64,000 bases of DNA from Chryseobacterium rhizoplanae (GCF_900182655.1 NZ_FXTC01000007.1:186001-250000), one strand, 5' to 3'. Shown: positions 17,066 to 27,051, counted from the stretch's first letter. The notes: generated from the sequence alone by a model not told the origin. A program made the numbers and translations.

Positions 17066-18586
17066 ATGAAAATAAATAACTTTTTAGAACTGAAAGACTT
17101 TCAAAAAATTATCATTGAGAATGAAAAAATAGAACTGGATGAATCACTTTTATCAAGGGTGGATAAGAGTTTTCAGTTTTTAAAGGAGTTTTCAAAAAAT
17201 AAAGTAATATATGGAGTAAACACCGGTTTTGGACCGATGGCTCAGTTCAAAATCAGTGATGAAGATACACACCAGCTTCAGTATAACCTGATCAGAAGCC
17301 ACTCTTCAGGAATCGGAAACCCTTTGCCTGCAGATGAGGTAAAAGCATGTATGCTGGCAAGGCTGAATACTTTGTCATTAGGAAATTCAGGAGTACACCA
17401 GTCTGTTATTTACCTTCTTCAGGAGCTGATCAACAGGGATATTATCCCACTGATCTTTGAACATGGAGGGGTAGGAGCAAGCGGAGACCTTGTTCAGCTG
17501 GCTCATCTGGCTTTGGTACTGATCGGTGAAGGAGAAGTCTTTTATAAAGGAGAAAGAAAATCCACCAAAGAGGTTTTTGAAATCGAAGGATTAGAACCGA
17601 TAAAAGTAGAGATCCGTGAAGGACTTGCTTTGATGAACGGGACTTCCGTGATGTCAGGAATCGGTATTGTGAACGCTTATAAAGCGAATCAGCTTACAGA
17701 TATTTCCCTTAGACTTTCTTGTGCCATCAATGAAATTGTACAGGCTTATGATGACCATTTATCAGAAGCTTTGAACGGGACAAAAAAGCATTACGGTCAG
17801 CAGAAAGTGGCAGAAAGAATGCGTGCTCATCTGGCAGACAGTAAGCTGATCAGAAAAAGAGAAGATCATCTTTATACTCACTTTGAAGAACAAGAGAAAG
17901 TATTCAAGGAAAAAGTTCAGGAATATTATTCTTTAAGATGTGTTCCTCAGATTTTAGGCCCGGTATTGGATACACTGGAATATACAGAGAAAGTTCTTGA
18001 AAATGAGATTAATTCCGCGAATGATAACCCGATTATCAATGTTGAAGATCAGCATGTTTACCATGGAGGAAACTTCCACGGTGATTATATCTCTCTGGAA
18101 ATGGACAAGCTGAAAATTGTGGTAACCAAACTGACAATGCTTGCAGAAAGACAGCTAAACTATCTTCTGAATGCTAAAATTAATGAAATCTTACCTCCTT
18201 TTGTAAATTTAGGGAAATTAGGTTTCAATTTCGGGATGCAGGGAGTGCAGTTTACGGCAACTTCTACTACGGCAGAAAGCCAGATGCTGTCGAATTCTAT
18301 GTATGTTCACAGTATTCCAAACAATAATGACAATCAGGACATCGTTAGTATGGGAACTAATGCTGCGGTGATCTGCAGAAAAGTGATTGAAAATGCTTTT
18401 GAAGTATTGGCGATAGAAGCCATTACCATTATTCAGGCTGTTGAATATCTTGGGTTCCAGGATAAGGTTTCATCTTCTACAAAGGAATTGTATGATGAGA
18501 TCAGAAAAATTATTCCTGCTTTCTCAGATGATATGGTGATGTATCCGTATCTGGAAGAAGTGAAGAAATATCTGAAAGGGATGTAA
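17066..18586 (+). CDS. Tyrosine ammonia-lyase (aromatic amino acid lyase)
   Basis: This 506-aa enzyme has the Ala138-Ser139-Gly140 triad (GGVGASGDL) that forms the MIO electrophile. RSHSSG, with His79 in the substrate-selectivity loop, is as I remember it in the F. johnsoniae tyrosine ammonia-lyase, which it closely resembles along its length (NKVIYGVNTGFGPMAQ, SIPNNNDNQDIVSMGTN). It deaminates L-tyrosine to 4-coumarate. As first gene of the plus-strand pigment block it supplies the aryl starter. The frame reaches a TTG at 17063, but ATG 17066 matches the family length. Its promoter overlaps that of the divergent flavoenzyme gene. Confidence 0.93.
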   Translation: MKINNFLELKDFQKIIIENEKIELDESLLSRVDKSFQFLKEFSKNKVIYGVNTGFGPMAQFKISDEDTHQLQYNLIRSHSSGIGNPLPADEVKACMLARLNTLSLGNSGVHQSVIYLLQELINRDIIPLIFEHGGVGASGDLVQLAHLALVLIGEGEVFYKGERKSTKEVFEIEGLEPIKVEIREGLALMNGTSVMSGIGIVNAYKANQLTDISLRLSCAINEIVQAYDDHLSEALNGTKKHYGQQKVAERMRAHLADSKLIRKREDHLYTHFEEQEKVFKEKVQEYYSLRCVPQILGPVLDTLEYTEKVLENEINSANDNPIINVEDQHVYHGGNFHGDYISLEMDKLKIVVTKLTMLAERQLNYLLNAKINEILPPFVNLGKLGFNFGMQGVQFTATSTTAESQMLSNSMYVHSIPNNNDNQDIVSMGTNAAVICRKVIENAFEVLAIEAITIIQAVEYLGFQDKVSSSTKELYDEIRKIIPAFSDDMVMYPYLEEVKKYLKGM

Positions 18587-18668
18587 CTATTAGCTGTCAT
18601 GGATTGTCTATTCAATTAAAGACATCCTCTCAACTTAAAAAAACTAAAAACGATATAAACACTAACGC

Positions 18669-19400
18669 ATGAAATGTGCAATTGTAACAGGAGGCTCCAG
18701 AGGAATCGGGAGGGCAATCTGTATAAAACTGGCTGAAGAGAAAAACTATCACATCCTTATCAACTACGCTTCAAACGAAACCGCAGCAAACGAAACGTTG
18801 GCTAAAGTGGAGGAATTGGGTGCTACAGGAGAAATCCTTAAATTTGATGTAGGGAATACCGAAGAGACAAAGACTGTTTTAACGGACTGGCAGGAGAAAA
18901 ACCCTGATGCAGTAGTAGAAGTGATTGTCAATAATGCCGGAATCACAAGAGATGGTCTTTTTATGTGGATGCAGAAAGAAGACTGGAACAGCGTGATCAA
19001 TACAAGTCTGGACGGCTTTTTCAATGTAACCAATTTCTTTATCCAAAAGCTGCTTCGTAACAAATACGGAAGAATCATCAATATGGTCTCGGTATCCGGA
19101 GTAAAAGGAACCGCTGGCCAAACAAATTATTCCGCGGCAAAAGGTGCTGTAGTAGGAGCTACAAAAGCCTTGGCTCAGGAAGTTGCCAAAAGAAATGTTA
19201 CTGTAAATGCAGTGGCTCCGGGCTTTATCAAAACGGATATGACCCAGGAGTTCAATGAAGAAGAATTGAAAGCCATGATTCCTGCCAATAGATTCGGAGA
19301 AGCAGAAGAAGTGGCAGATCTTGTCGCATTTTTAGCATCTAAGAAATCTTCTTATATTACAGGAGAAGTGATTAATATTAACGGAGGAATTTATTCATAA
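18669..19400 (+). CDS. fabG: 3-oxoacyl-ACP reductase (FabG-type SDR)
   Basis: This 243-aa classical short-chain dehydrogenase has the NADPH-binding TGGSRGIG at the N-terminus, the NNAG motif, and catalytic Tyr154 and Lys158 (YSAAK), and ends GGIYS. It reduces the 3-keto group after each condensation on the aryl-polyene chain. It follows the ammonia-lyase by 82 nt and precedes the ketosynthase by 1 nt, so it is a pathway-dedicated paralogue rather than the housekeeping FabG. Confidence 0.93.
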   Translation: MKCAIVTGGSRGIGRAICIKLAEEKNYHILINYASNETAANETLAKVEELGATGEILKFDVGNTEETKTVLTDWQEKNPDAVVEVIVNNAGITRDGLFMWMQKEDWNSVINTSLDGFFNVTNFFIQKLLRNKYGRIINMVSVSGVKGTAGQTNYSAAKGAVVGATKALAQEVAKRNVTVNAVAPGFIKTDMTQEFNEEELKAMIPANRFGEAEEVADLVAFLASKKSSYITGEVININGGIYS

Positions 19401-19401
19401 C

Positions 19402-20622
19402 ATGGAAAATAGGGTTGTAATTACCGGAATGGGAATTTATTCCTGCATCGGGACATCTTTAGACGAGGTCAGGGAATCCCTATACCAAGGAAAATCCGGT
19501 ATTGTTTTAGATCCGGACAGAAAAGAATTTGGTTTCAGGTCCGGCCTTACAGGAGTTGTTCCAAAACCCGATCTGAAAAACCTCTTAAACAGACGCCAGC
19601 GTATCAGTATGGGAGAAGAAAGCGAATATGCTTATCTGGCGACCATGGATGCATTGAAGCAGGCGAATCTGGATGAAGCGTTCCTGGATTCTCATGAAGT
19701 GGGAATTTTATACGGAAATGACAGTGTTTCTCAGGCAGTCGTAGAATCTATTGACATTGCAAGAGAAAAGAAAGATACAACATTGATGGGATCAGGAGCG
19801 ATCTTCAAATCAATGAATTCAACGGTGACGATGAACCTTTCTACCATCTTTAAACTGAAAGGAATCAATCTTACCATAAGTGCAGCATGCGCAAGTGGTT
19901 CACACTCATTGGGACTGGCTTATATGATGATCAAGAATGGTTTTCAGGATATGATCATCTGCGGAGGAGCTCAGGAAACCAACAAATATTCTATGGCGAG
20001 CTTTGACGGATTGGGAGTTTTCTCAGTGAGAGAAGATGAGCCTGCAAAAGCATCCAGACCTTTCGATGCAGAAAGAGATGGATTGATCCCAAGCGGAGGT
20101 GCTGCCAGTCTGATTGTTGAAAGTTTAGAATCAGCCCAAAGAAGAGGAGCTCCAATCATTGCAGAAATTATCGGATATGGTTTTTCTTCAAACGGAGGAC
20201 ATATTTCAACACCCAATGTGGATGGGCCTGCTTTGGCGATGGACAGAGCACTTAAACAATCAGGATTAAAAGCTTCAGACATCGATTATATCAATGCTCA
20301 TGCAACTTCTACTCCTATCGGTGATGCCAATGAGGCAAAAGCAATCTATGAGATTTTCGGGAGTGAAGTTCCGGTAAGTTCTACCAAATCTATGACCGGA
20401 CATGAGTGCTGGATGGCAGGTGCAAGTGAAGTAATCTACTCAATTCTGATGATGCAGAACGATTTTGTAGCACCAAATATTAACCTGGAAAATCCTGATA
20501 ATGAAGCACAAAAGATAAATTTAGTCGCAAAAACAAAAAATCAAAAAATTGATGTATTTTTGTCGAATTCTTTTGGGTTTGGGGGAACCAATTCTGCACT
20601 AATAGTTAAAAAATTTGATTAA
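19402..20622 (+). CDS. Beta-ketoacyl-ACP synthase (KAS I/II type)
   Basis: This 406-aa ketosynthase has the full triad: Cys163 (SAACASGSH), His300 (NAHATSTPIGD) and His334 (MTGHECWMAGASE). It condenses malonyl-ACP with the growing acyl chain. It lies 1 nt after fabG and 4 nt before the ACP gene. It probably elongates the 4-coumaroyl-derived polyene together with the ketosynthases of the minus block; which synthase does which step cannot be told from sequence. Confidence 0.93.
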   Translation: MENRVVITGMGIYSCIGTSLDEVRESLYQGKSGIVLDPDRKEFGFRSGLTGVVPKPDLKNLLNRRQRISMGEESEYAYLATMDALKQANLDEAFLDSHEVGILYGNDSVSQAVVESIDIAREKKDTTLMGSGAIFKSMNSTVTMNLSTIFKLKGINLTISAACASGSHSLGLAYMMIKNGFQDMIICGGAQETNKYSMASFDGLGVFSVREDEPAKASRPFDAERDGLIPSGGAASLIVESLESAQRRGAPIIAEIIGYGFSSNGGHISTPNVDGPALAMDRALKQSGLKASDIDYINAHATSTPIGDANEAKAIYEIFGSEVPVSSTKSMTGHECWMAGASEVIYSILMMQNDFVAPNINLENPDNEAQKINLVAKTKNQKIDVFLSNSFGFGGTNSALIVKKFD

Positions 20623-20626
20623 AAAC

Positions 20627-20881
20627 ATGGAAAGGGAAAAAATTGTTGCTATTGTTAATGATTTTCTTGTCAACGAATTTGAAGTTGATGGAGACGAAAT
20701 CAGTAATGATGCCAACCTTAAAAATACACTGGGCCTGGACAGCCTGGATTATATCGACATGGTAGTCGTGATCGAATCTAATTTCGGGGTGAAATTAGGA
20801 GAAGCAGATTTCAAGAAAATGGTAACATTTGATGATTTCTATACAACGATTGAAAACAAGATTGCTGAAAAAAACGCGTAG
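20627..20881 (+). CDS. Acyl carrier protein
   Basis: This 84-aa four-helix carrier has the phosphopantetheine attachment Ser39 in GLDSLDYIDM. The frame continues upstream to a TTG at 20615, inside the ketosynthase gene; ATG 20627, 4 nt after the ketosynthase stop, gives the expected start MEREKIV. It carries the aryl-polyene intermediates. A second ACP is encoded at 36340-36597. Confidence 0.93.
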   Translation: MEREKIVAIVNDFLVNEFEVDGDEISNDANLKNTLGLDSLDYIDMVVVIESNFGVKLGEADFKKMVTFDDFYTTIENKIAEKNA

Positions 20882-20911
20882 TTATTGAGTAAATCTTTAT
20901 TCTATAAAAAT

Positions 20912-20979
20912 GAGCCAATGTAATAATATCACGGTGATCCGGTAATGGACACACTTAAAAGGTATTATTACATTGGTTC
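20912..20979 (+). other. Long hairpin between the ACP and acyltransferase genes
   Basis: CCAATGTAATAATA (20915-20928) pairs perfectly with TATTATTACATTGG (20963-20976) and can extend outward by three pairs, one of them G-U. The 34-nt loop holds TCACGGTGATCCGGTAATGG. There is no T-run after it, so it does not look like a simple terminator; processing or attenuation within the operon is possible. Confidence 0.65.
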
Positions 20980-21001
20980 TCTGCTATATTAAATTCTATA
21001 T

Positions 21002-21886
21002 ATGAACAAGTGGAAAGGTAAATCTAAAGGAACAGTACTCGGATACAGAATATTCGTCTGGTGTATTAGAAATATCGGGATCAGAAGTTCATATGGAGTG
21101 CTTTATTTTGTCGCGGCATATTACTCATTATTTCAGAAAAAGAGTAATCAATACATACGGTATTACTTTCAGAAAAGGCTGAACTACGGGTATTGGAAAT
21201 CCAAAACTTCTATATTTAAAAGCTATTTTACTTTCGGAAAAGTTCTGATCGACAAAACGGCCATTTCTGCAGGACTCAGAGAAAAATATACCTATGAATT
21301 TGATGGTATTGAAAATCTCAGAAATCTTTTAGAGGCTAAAAAAGGAGGTGTACTCATTAGCGCTCATATCGGTAATTTTGAAATTGCTGAACATTTTTTT
21401 GCAGATATCGACTTCGACTGTCAGATCAATCTGGTGACTACAGATCAGGAAGTTACCGTGATTAAGGAGTATCTGGAAAGCGTTGCTGTAAAAAAAAGTA
21501 ATATCAAGTTCATCTATGTAAAAGAAGATATGTCGCATATCTTTGAAATTAACAAAGCTTTGTCAGAAAACGAGTTGATCTGCTTCACCGGAGACCGTTA
21601 TTTTGAAGGATCCAAATATCTGGAAGCAGAACTGCTGGGAAAGAGTGCAAAGTTTCCGGCGGGTCCGTTTTTGATTGCCTCAAGATTAGGTGTTCCGGTA
21701 GTATATGTTTATGTGATGAAAGAGAATAATCTTCATTACCACTTATACGCGAGAGTGGCTCAGAATATCAAAAATCGTGATTCACAGGGGCTTTTACAGT
21801 CATATGTTCAGAATCTTGAAACCATGGTGAAAAAATATCCCCTTCAATGGTTTAATTATTTTGATTTTTGGGATGATGTTGATTAA
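21002..21886 (+). CDS. LpxL/HtrB-like acyltransferase
   Basis: This 294-aa protein belongs to the lysophospholipid/lipid A acyltransferase family. One N-terminal hydrophobic segment (YGVLYFVAAYYSLF) precedes the catalytic block SAHIGNFEIAEH (HxGNxE type) and FTGDRYFEGSKYLEAELLGKSAKFPAGPF. Family members transfer acyl chains from ACP at the inner membrane. In this locus it may form the ester linking the polyene acid to the dialkylresorcinol, or attach the pigment to another acceptor. It lies 120 nt after the ACP gene, with a long hairpin between. Confidence 0.83.
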   Translation: MNKWKGKSKGTVLGYRIFVWCIRNIGIRSSYGVLYFVAAYYSLFQKKSNQYIRYYFQKRLNYGYWKSKTSIFKSYFTFGKVLIDKTAISAGLREKYTYEFDGIENLRNLLEAKKGGVLISAHIGNFEIAEHFFADIDFDCQINLVTTDQEVTVIKEYLESVAVKKSNIKFIYVKEDMSHIFEINKALSENELICFTGDRYFEGSKYLEAELLGKSAKFPAGPFLIASRLGVPVVYVYVMKENNLHYHLYARVAQNIKNRDSQGLLQSYVQNLETMVKKYPLQWFNYFDFWDDVD

Positions 21887-22061
21887 TTTTTCTATTTTTA
21901 TCCCGTAAAAACAAACGAAAAACTAAAAACCATTAAGATTTACTAAGAATTAAGATCATTAAATAATATTTTCCAAATAAAATTTCTTTGTTTACTGTAC
22001 CAAAGTAAACTTTAAATATCTTAAATTCCCTGTTTCTTAATTATTAAAAGCACGTTCTCTT

Positions 22062-23588
22062 TTGAAGAAAGCATATGACATACTTGTAATCGGCAGCGGA
22101 TTGGGAGGTCTTGTTTCGGCTCTTATTTTGGCGAAAGAAGGTATGAAAGTGTGCGTTCTTGAGAAAAATAATCAATACGGAGGAAATCTGCAGACTTTTT
22201 CGCGTGACAAACTGATTTTTGATACGGGAGTACATTATCTCGGAGGTTTATCCAAAGGTCAGAATCTGAACCAGTTCTTTTCCTATCTGGAAATTATGAA
22301 TGATCTCGAGCTTCAGCAGATGGATGAAGATGGATATGACAGGATCAGTTTCGGAGAAGAAGAAATAGAATATCCGCATGCACAGGGTTATCAGAATTTT
22401 GTTGAACAGCTTTCCAAATATTTCCCCGAAGAAAAAGGAAACCTTGAAAACTACTGTGAAGAGATTCAGTATGTCTGCAGCCAGTTTCCAAGATACCATG
22501 TGGTAGGAAAAGACAATTACAACGAGGAAATACTGCATCTGAATACCAAAAGATTTATAGAATCCGTTACCCAGAACAAAAGGCTTCAGGCTGTTTTACT
22601 GGGTTCCAATTTTTTATACGCGGGAGATTCTGAAGATGTACCTTTCTACGTACATGCTTTAACAGTAAATTCTTATATCCAGAGCGCCTATAAATGTGTA
22701 AAAGGAGGCAGTCAGATCTCTAAACTTCTGATCAGAAAACTTCGGGAATATGGAGCGGAAGTTCATAAGCATTCGGAAGTCTCTGAATTTGTTTTTAATG
22801 AAAATAACGTATTGCAATCCGTAAAAACAAAAGAAGGGAAAGAATATTCAGCGAAACAGTTTATTTCAAATATAGAGATTCGTTCCACTATTAAACTAAT
22901 CGGAGAGGATAGACTTAAAAAATCCTTTCTGAACAGGGTTTTGAGCTGGAAGCCGGTTTCATCATGCTTTAGTATTTATCTGGTTTTAAGACCTCACAGC
23001 CTTCCAAATTTCAATTACAACAGATACCACTATTCATCAGAAGAACAGGTCTGGAATGCATTCCGTTACCGGAAAGAAGCCTGGCCGGAAACCTATATGC
23101 TTTCATCTACCCCTTCAAAACATCATCCTGAATTTGCAGAAAGCCTTACCGCAATTTCCTATATGGATTTTGATGAGGTGAGAGAATGGGAAAATACATT
23201 CAATACTGTAGCAGATGAGCATGAGAGAGGAGAGGCGTATGAAAGATTTAAGCTTGAAAAGACCGAGAAAATGCTGGATGCCCTGGAAAAGAAAATTCCT
23301 AATCTAAGGCATGCCATCAAAACCATATATACTTCTTCTCCCTTGTCTTACCGGGACTATATCGGGAATTTTGAAGGAAATATGTACGGATACATGAAAA
23401 GCTCAGAGAATCCCCTTAAAACAATGGTTTCTCCCCGCACGAAAATTGACAATCTTTTTCTGACGGGACAATCTGTGAATATGCATGGGATTTTAGGAGT
23501 AACCATTGGTGCTTTTAATACCTGCACAGAGATTCTGGGAAAAGAAACAATTGACATGCGGTTGACACAAATGATTAATAAAAACTAA
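22062..23588 (+). CDS. CrtI/phytoene-desaturase-like FAD oxidoreductase
   Basis: This 508-aa flavoprotein begins with a dinucleotide-binding fold (DILVIGSGLGGLVSALILAKEG, then a VLEKN acidic strand end and YGGNLQTF) and ends with the family C-terminal FAD motif (NLFLTGQSVNMHGILGVTIGAF). Relatives desaturate carotenoids or saturate retinoids; here it may oxidise the polyene or cyclohexanedione intermediates. The start is TTG 22062, as no ATG fits. It is 175 nt downstream of the acyltransferase with no clear promoter, and 2 nt before the C45-type gene. Confidence 0.83.
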   Translation: MKKAYDILVIGSGLGGLVSALILAKEGMKVCVLEKNNQYGGNLQTFSRDKLIFDTGVHYLGGLSKGQNLNQFFSYLEIMNDLELQQMDEDGYDRISFGEEEIEYPHAQGYQNFVEQLSKYFPEEKGNLENYCEEIQYVCSQFPRYHVVGKDNYNEEILHLNTKRFIESVTQNKRLQAVLLGSNFLYAGDSEDVPFYVHALTVNSYIQSAYKCVKGGSQISKLLIRKLREYGAEVHKHSEVSEFVFNENNVLQSVKTKEGKEYSAKQFISNIEIRSTIKLIGEDRLKKSFLNRVLSWKPVSSCFSIYLVLRPHSLPNFNYNRYHYSSEEQVWNAFRYRKEAWPETYMLSSTPSKHHPEFAESLTAISYMDFDEVREWENTFNTVADEHERGEAYERFKLEKTEKMLDALEKKIPNLRHAIKTIYTSSPLSYRDYIGNFEGNMYGYMKSSENPLKTMVSPRTKIDNLFLTGQSVNMHGILGVTIGAFNTCTEILGKETIDMRLTQMINKN

Positions 23589-23590
23589 AA

Positions 23591-25279
23591 GTGAAAAAAA
23601 CGAAAACCATTTATTTATCCTATAAAAGAACTCTTCTTTACCTTACTTTTTGTTTTTTCCTCACTGCCTGCGGAATATCAAAATCTATCCATCATATTCC
23701 TGATGTAAAACACTATTCACTCGAAGTTCCGGAAGTAACCCGTATCAATGACAGTACTTTCAGTTATAACCAGAATTACCTTACGAAAAATAAACAGCAG
23801 CTCTGGGAGCTTTATATCAAAGGAAACCCATTGCAGTTGGGATATAATAATGGAGCGCTCACCCAAAGTTTAATGCAGAAGCAGGAAAGTATTTTCTTTT
23901 CAAAAGTGGAAGGATTTGTACCTTCAAAATTTAAACAGAGGCTGTTGAGAGGCTTTTTAAAATGGTACAACAGAAAAATGTACCTCAATGTAAGAGAAGA
24001 CTATCAGGCAGAATTATACGGTTTATCACAATATTCCTCTGATCAGTATGATTTTATTGCTCCGAAATATTTAAGAAATCTTTATCTGCACGGAGCTCAT
24101 GATATCGGGCATGCCATGCAGGATCTCGCTATGGTAGGCTGTACTTCCCTTGCGGTATGGAATGAAAATACAGAAGACGGTGATCTGTTGATCGGAAGAA
24201 ATTTCGATTTTTATGTAGGTGACGATTTTGCAAAAAATAAACTGGTAGAATTTGTTCAGCCGGAAGAAGGAATTCCCTATATGTCGGTAAGCTGGCCGGG
24301 AATGATCGGTGTTGTATCCGGGATGAATAAAGAAGGAATTACAGTAACCATTAATGCTGGAAAATCAAAAATTCCTCTGACTGCAAAAACACCTATTTCC
24401 CTTGTTACAAGAGAAATTCTGCAGTACGCTAAAAATATTGATGAAGCCATTGTCATTGCTAAAAAAAGGAAAGTTTTTGTATCTGAATCTATCCTCGTAG
24501 GAAGTGCTAATGATAAAAATGCTGTAATTATTGAAGTTTCACCTAAAAACCTCGGTGTTTACAGCGTGCAGAATACCAGCAGGGTTCTTTGTACCAACCA
24601 TTTCCAGTCAGAAGCCTATAAAGATGACAAAAGAAATCAGAAGCATATAGAAGAAAGCCATTCGGAATACCGATATGAGAAACTTCAGGAGCTTTTGCAG
24701 GAAGAAAAAAAGATCACACCGGAAAAGATGGCATCCATTTTAAGGAACAGATCCGGATTAAAAGATGAATCTATTGGTTATGGCAATGAAAAAGCACTCA
24801 ATCAGCTTCTGGCGCACCATGCTGTTATATTTTCGCCTCAGAAAAAACTGGTTTGGGTGTCTTCCAATCCTTATCAGCTGGGAGAATTTGTCTGCTATGA
24901 TCTGAACAAAATCTTTTCAGATAAAGGATTACAACCTAATCATTTTTCAAAATCAAGTCTGAATATTCCACGTGATCCCTTTGCAGACTCTGAAGAATTT
25001 AAAAACTATGAACTGTCTAAAATGTACGGAAAAGAGGTCAATGAGGCTGCCGATGATAAAAATACACTGTTGACAGATGGCGCTATTTCTTCCTATCAAT
25101 CTATGAATCCGGATTTTTGGCTGGTTTACTATCAATCAGGAAAATATTATTTTAGCAAAAAAGAATATTCAAAGGCCAAAACTGAATTTGAAAAAGCTTT
25201 GACGAAAGAGATTACAACGGTTCCGGACAGAAAAAATGTAGAAAAATACCTGAAGAAAACTTTAAAGAGACTGAAATGA
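23591..25279 (+). CDS. C45-family autoproteolytic acyltransferase/hydrolase, lipoprotein
   Basis: This 562-aa protein starts at GTG. A lipobox (LTAC, Cys27) predicts membrane anchoring. The Ntn-hydrolase core begins at MVGCTSLAVWNENTEDGD; Cys184 is the expected self-cleavage nucleophile of the penicillin acyl-CoA:6-APA acyltransferase (C45) family, followed by LLIGRNFDF. A helical tail with a TPR-like segment (YYQSGKYYFSKKEYSKAKTEFEKAL) ends the protein. With 2 nt between it and the CrtI-like gene, it is likely part of the pigment operon. It could make or break an acyl bond on the extracytoplasmic side; the substrate is unknown. Confidence 0.8.
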   Translation: MKKTKTIYLSYKRTLLYLTFCFFLTACGISKSIHHIPDVKHYSLEVPEVTRINDSTFSYNQNYLTKNKQQLWELYIKGNPLQLGYNNGALTQSLMQKQESIFFSKVEGFVPSKFKQRLLRGFLKWYNRKMYLNVREDYQAELYGLSQYSSDQYDFIAPKYLRNLYLHGAHDIGHAMQDLAMVGCTSLAVWNENTEDGDLLIGRNFDFYVGDDFAKNKLVEFVQPEEGIPYMSVSWPGMIGVVSGMNKEGITVTINAGKSKIPLTAKTPISLVTREILQYAKNIDEAIVIAKKRKVFVSESILVGSANDKNAVIIEVSPKNLGVYSVQNTSRVLCTNHFQSEAYKDDKRNQKHIEESHSEYRYEKLQELLQEEKKITPEKMASILRNRSGLKDESIGYGNEKALNQLLAHHAVIFSPQKKLVWVSSNPYQLGEFVCYDLNKIFSDKGLQPNHFSKSSLNIPRDPFADSEEFKNYELSKMYGKEVNEAADDKNTLLTDGAISSYQSMNPDFWLVYYQSGKYYFSKKEYSKAKTEFEKALTKEITTVPDRKNVEKYLKKTLKRLK

Positions 25280-25641
25280 TTCCTAAATATATAAAACTGC
25301 TGTTCTGCGTTCCCTTTATCATCATTATTTGCTATTCGGCTTATTTGTGTACCGTTTACAGCTCAATACCTGATACCATAACCATTCATGGATATGGAAA
25401 TATGAAAGACAATTATGGCAGCAAAATTTTTCTTGTAATGCCGGTACTTATGAATCTGGTGATTCTTCTGTTTATCTGGTTGATTATCAGAAGGCCTGAT
25501 AAAATAAAATTTACTTTTGAAATTGACGAAAACGAAAGAGAAAAAATTTATCATATAACGCAGTTAGCTCTGGTAATTATTGCGATATTTGTTACCATCA
25601 TGATGACTCCGTTAGCATTTTCTGACGTTGTTTTTAAATAA
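25276..25641 (+). CDS. Small DUF1648-like membrane protein
   Basis: This 121-aa protein has three predicted transmembrane segments (about 7-28, 51-70 and 91-112). The SSIPDTITIHGYGNMKDNYGSK segment matches the IP..I..H....G pattern of DUF1648. It overlaps the end of the C45-type gene by four bases (ATGA), so it is translationally coupled. Function unknown. Confidence 0.7.
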   Translation: MIPKYIKLLFCVPFIIIICYSAYLCTVYSSIPDTITIHGYGNMKDNYGSKIFLVMPVLMNLVILLFIWLIIRRPDKIKFTFEIDENEREKIYHITQLALVIIAIFVTIMMTPLAFSDVVFK

Positions 25642-25648
25642 TTGATCT

Positions 25649-26905
25649 ATGAAAAAACTTTTAACCCTATGCTTTACCGTATGTTTTCTACTATCCTTTT
25701 CTCAGGACAGAAAAGAGATCGGAAATACTTTCATCAAAACGTTATTGGTAGATAAAAATATTGAAAAAGCACATTCTTATTTTGATCCTTCCATAGCTGG
25801 GCAGATTCCGGTAGATCAGCTTAAGGCTGTTACAGAACAGCTTCAGGGACAAATTGGAAGTTTTAAAACAGTTCTTGAAGTAAACAATGAAGGGAATATC
25901 TACTATTACTATTCAGAATTTGAAAAGGCCAAACTGGATGTCCAACTTACCTTTGGAGAAAATAATAAAATGTTCGGCTTCTTTTTAGTTCCCCATAAAC
26001 CATTTGAAAAGCGGGATGAAAAGACCACCCTAAAAATAAAAAGCGATGCCCTGGAATTGAATGGGACTCTATTGATTCCTCCTTCTTCCAACGATAAAAA
26101 AAAGTTAGTCATTTTTGTTCATGGCTCAGGAGCACATGACAGGGACGAAACAGTAGGAGAAAATAAACCATTTAAAGATATTGCGGAATACCTTTTAAAC
26201 AATGGAATTGCTTCCTATAGATATGATAAAAGAACCTACTCTTATCCGGAAGCATTCAACGAAAAATCTACTGTAGAGGAGGAAACAATCAATGATGCAG
26301 TAAATGTGGCACTATATTTTAAAAACAATGCAGATTATAAAGGATATCAGATCATTATCGTGGGACATAGCCAGGGAGCTTATATGATGCCTGAAATTGC
26401 TGAGAAAGCTCAGGTTTCAAAATATGTTTTCATGGCAGGTAATGCCAGACCGCTACAGGATTTGTTGGTAGAACAGTATGATTATCTTCATTCCATAGAT
26501 CCGGCCAAAGTTCCTGCTGAAGCTGTTCAGGAAGTAAAAAAACAGGTTGCTTATTTAAATTCATCCCAATTCAGTTTAAGTTCACCGGCATCAGAACTTC
26601 CGTTGGGACAATCTGCTGCCTATTGGAAATATTTAAAAGACTACAATCAGCTTAATGAGGTTAAAAAAGTAAAAGCTCCCATGTTTTTTGCACAAGGAGG
26701 AAGAGATTATCAGGTCACCGAAAAAGATTTTAACCTTTGGAAAGAAACATTGAAAAATGATAAAACAGCAGTGTTTAAATTGTATCCAGACTTAAGTCAC
26801 TTATTCATAGCAGGTTCCGGAAAACCATCTCCAAAAGATTATGAAACAAAAGGAAAAGTTGATGAACAGTTTTTGAAAGATCTTGTACAGTTTATCCTGA
26901 AATAA
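25649..26905 (+). CDS. Secreted alpha/beta hydrolase with N-terminal DUF3887-like domain
   Basis: This 418-aa protein has a signal peptide (MKKLLTLCFTVCFLLSFSQ). A DUF3887-like domain (about 22-120) precedes an alpha/beta hydrolase with oxyanion segment VHGSGAHDRDE, nucleophile elbow GHSQGAY, a C-terminal acid region (FAQGGRDYQVTEKD) and His in DLSHLF. It is a serine esterase or peptidase acting outside the cytoplasm. It starts 7 nt after the DUF1648-like gene. Whether it belongs to the pigment pathway is unclear. Confidence 0.85.
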   Translation: MKKLLTLCFTVCFLLSFSQDRKEIGNTFIKTLLVDKNIEKAHSYFDPSIAGQIPVDQLKAVTEQLQGQIGSFKTVLEVNNEGNIYYYYSEFEKAKLDVQLTFGENNKMFGFFLVPHKPFEKRDEKTTLKIKSDALELNGTLLIPPSSNDKKKLVIFVHGSGAHDRDETVGENKPFKDIAEYLLNNGIASYRYDKRTYSYPEAFNEKSTVEEETINDAVNVALYFKNNADYKGYQIIIVGHSQGAYMMPEIAEKAQVSKYVFMAGNARPLQDLLVEQYDYLHSIDPAKVPAEAVQEVKKQVAYLNSSQFSLSSPASELPLGQSAAYWKYLKDYNQLNEVKKVKAPMFFAQGGRDYQVTEKDFNLWKETLKNDKTAVFKLYPDLSHLFIAGSGKPSPKDYETKGKVDEQFLKDLVQFILK

Positions 26906-27051
26906 TTTATTTTCTTTTTTTATGAAATTTAAACTAAATAAATACATTTATTTGGTGTGATACATGTATTTTAAATAAGTCCCGCGTAATTATGTAACAT
27001 TTCAGATTGTTTTCCTACTAACTATTAATATTTGTTAAAAAAGTAATCTAA

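Noticed and set aside
24965..24980. Second CACGTG palindrome near 24970
   Set aside because: Only the six-base core fits; the flanks do not match parS and the site lies inside a coding sequence.
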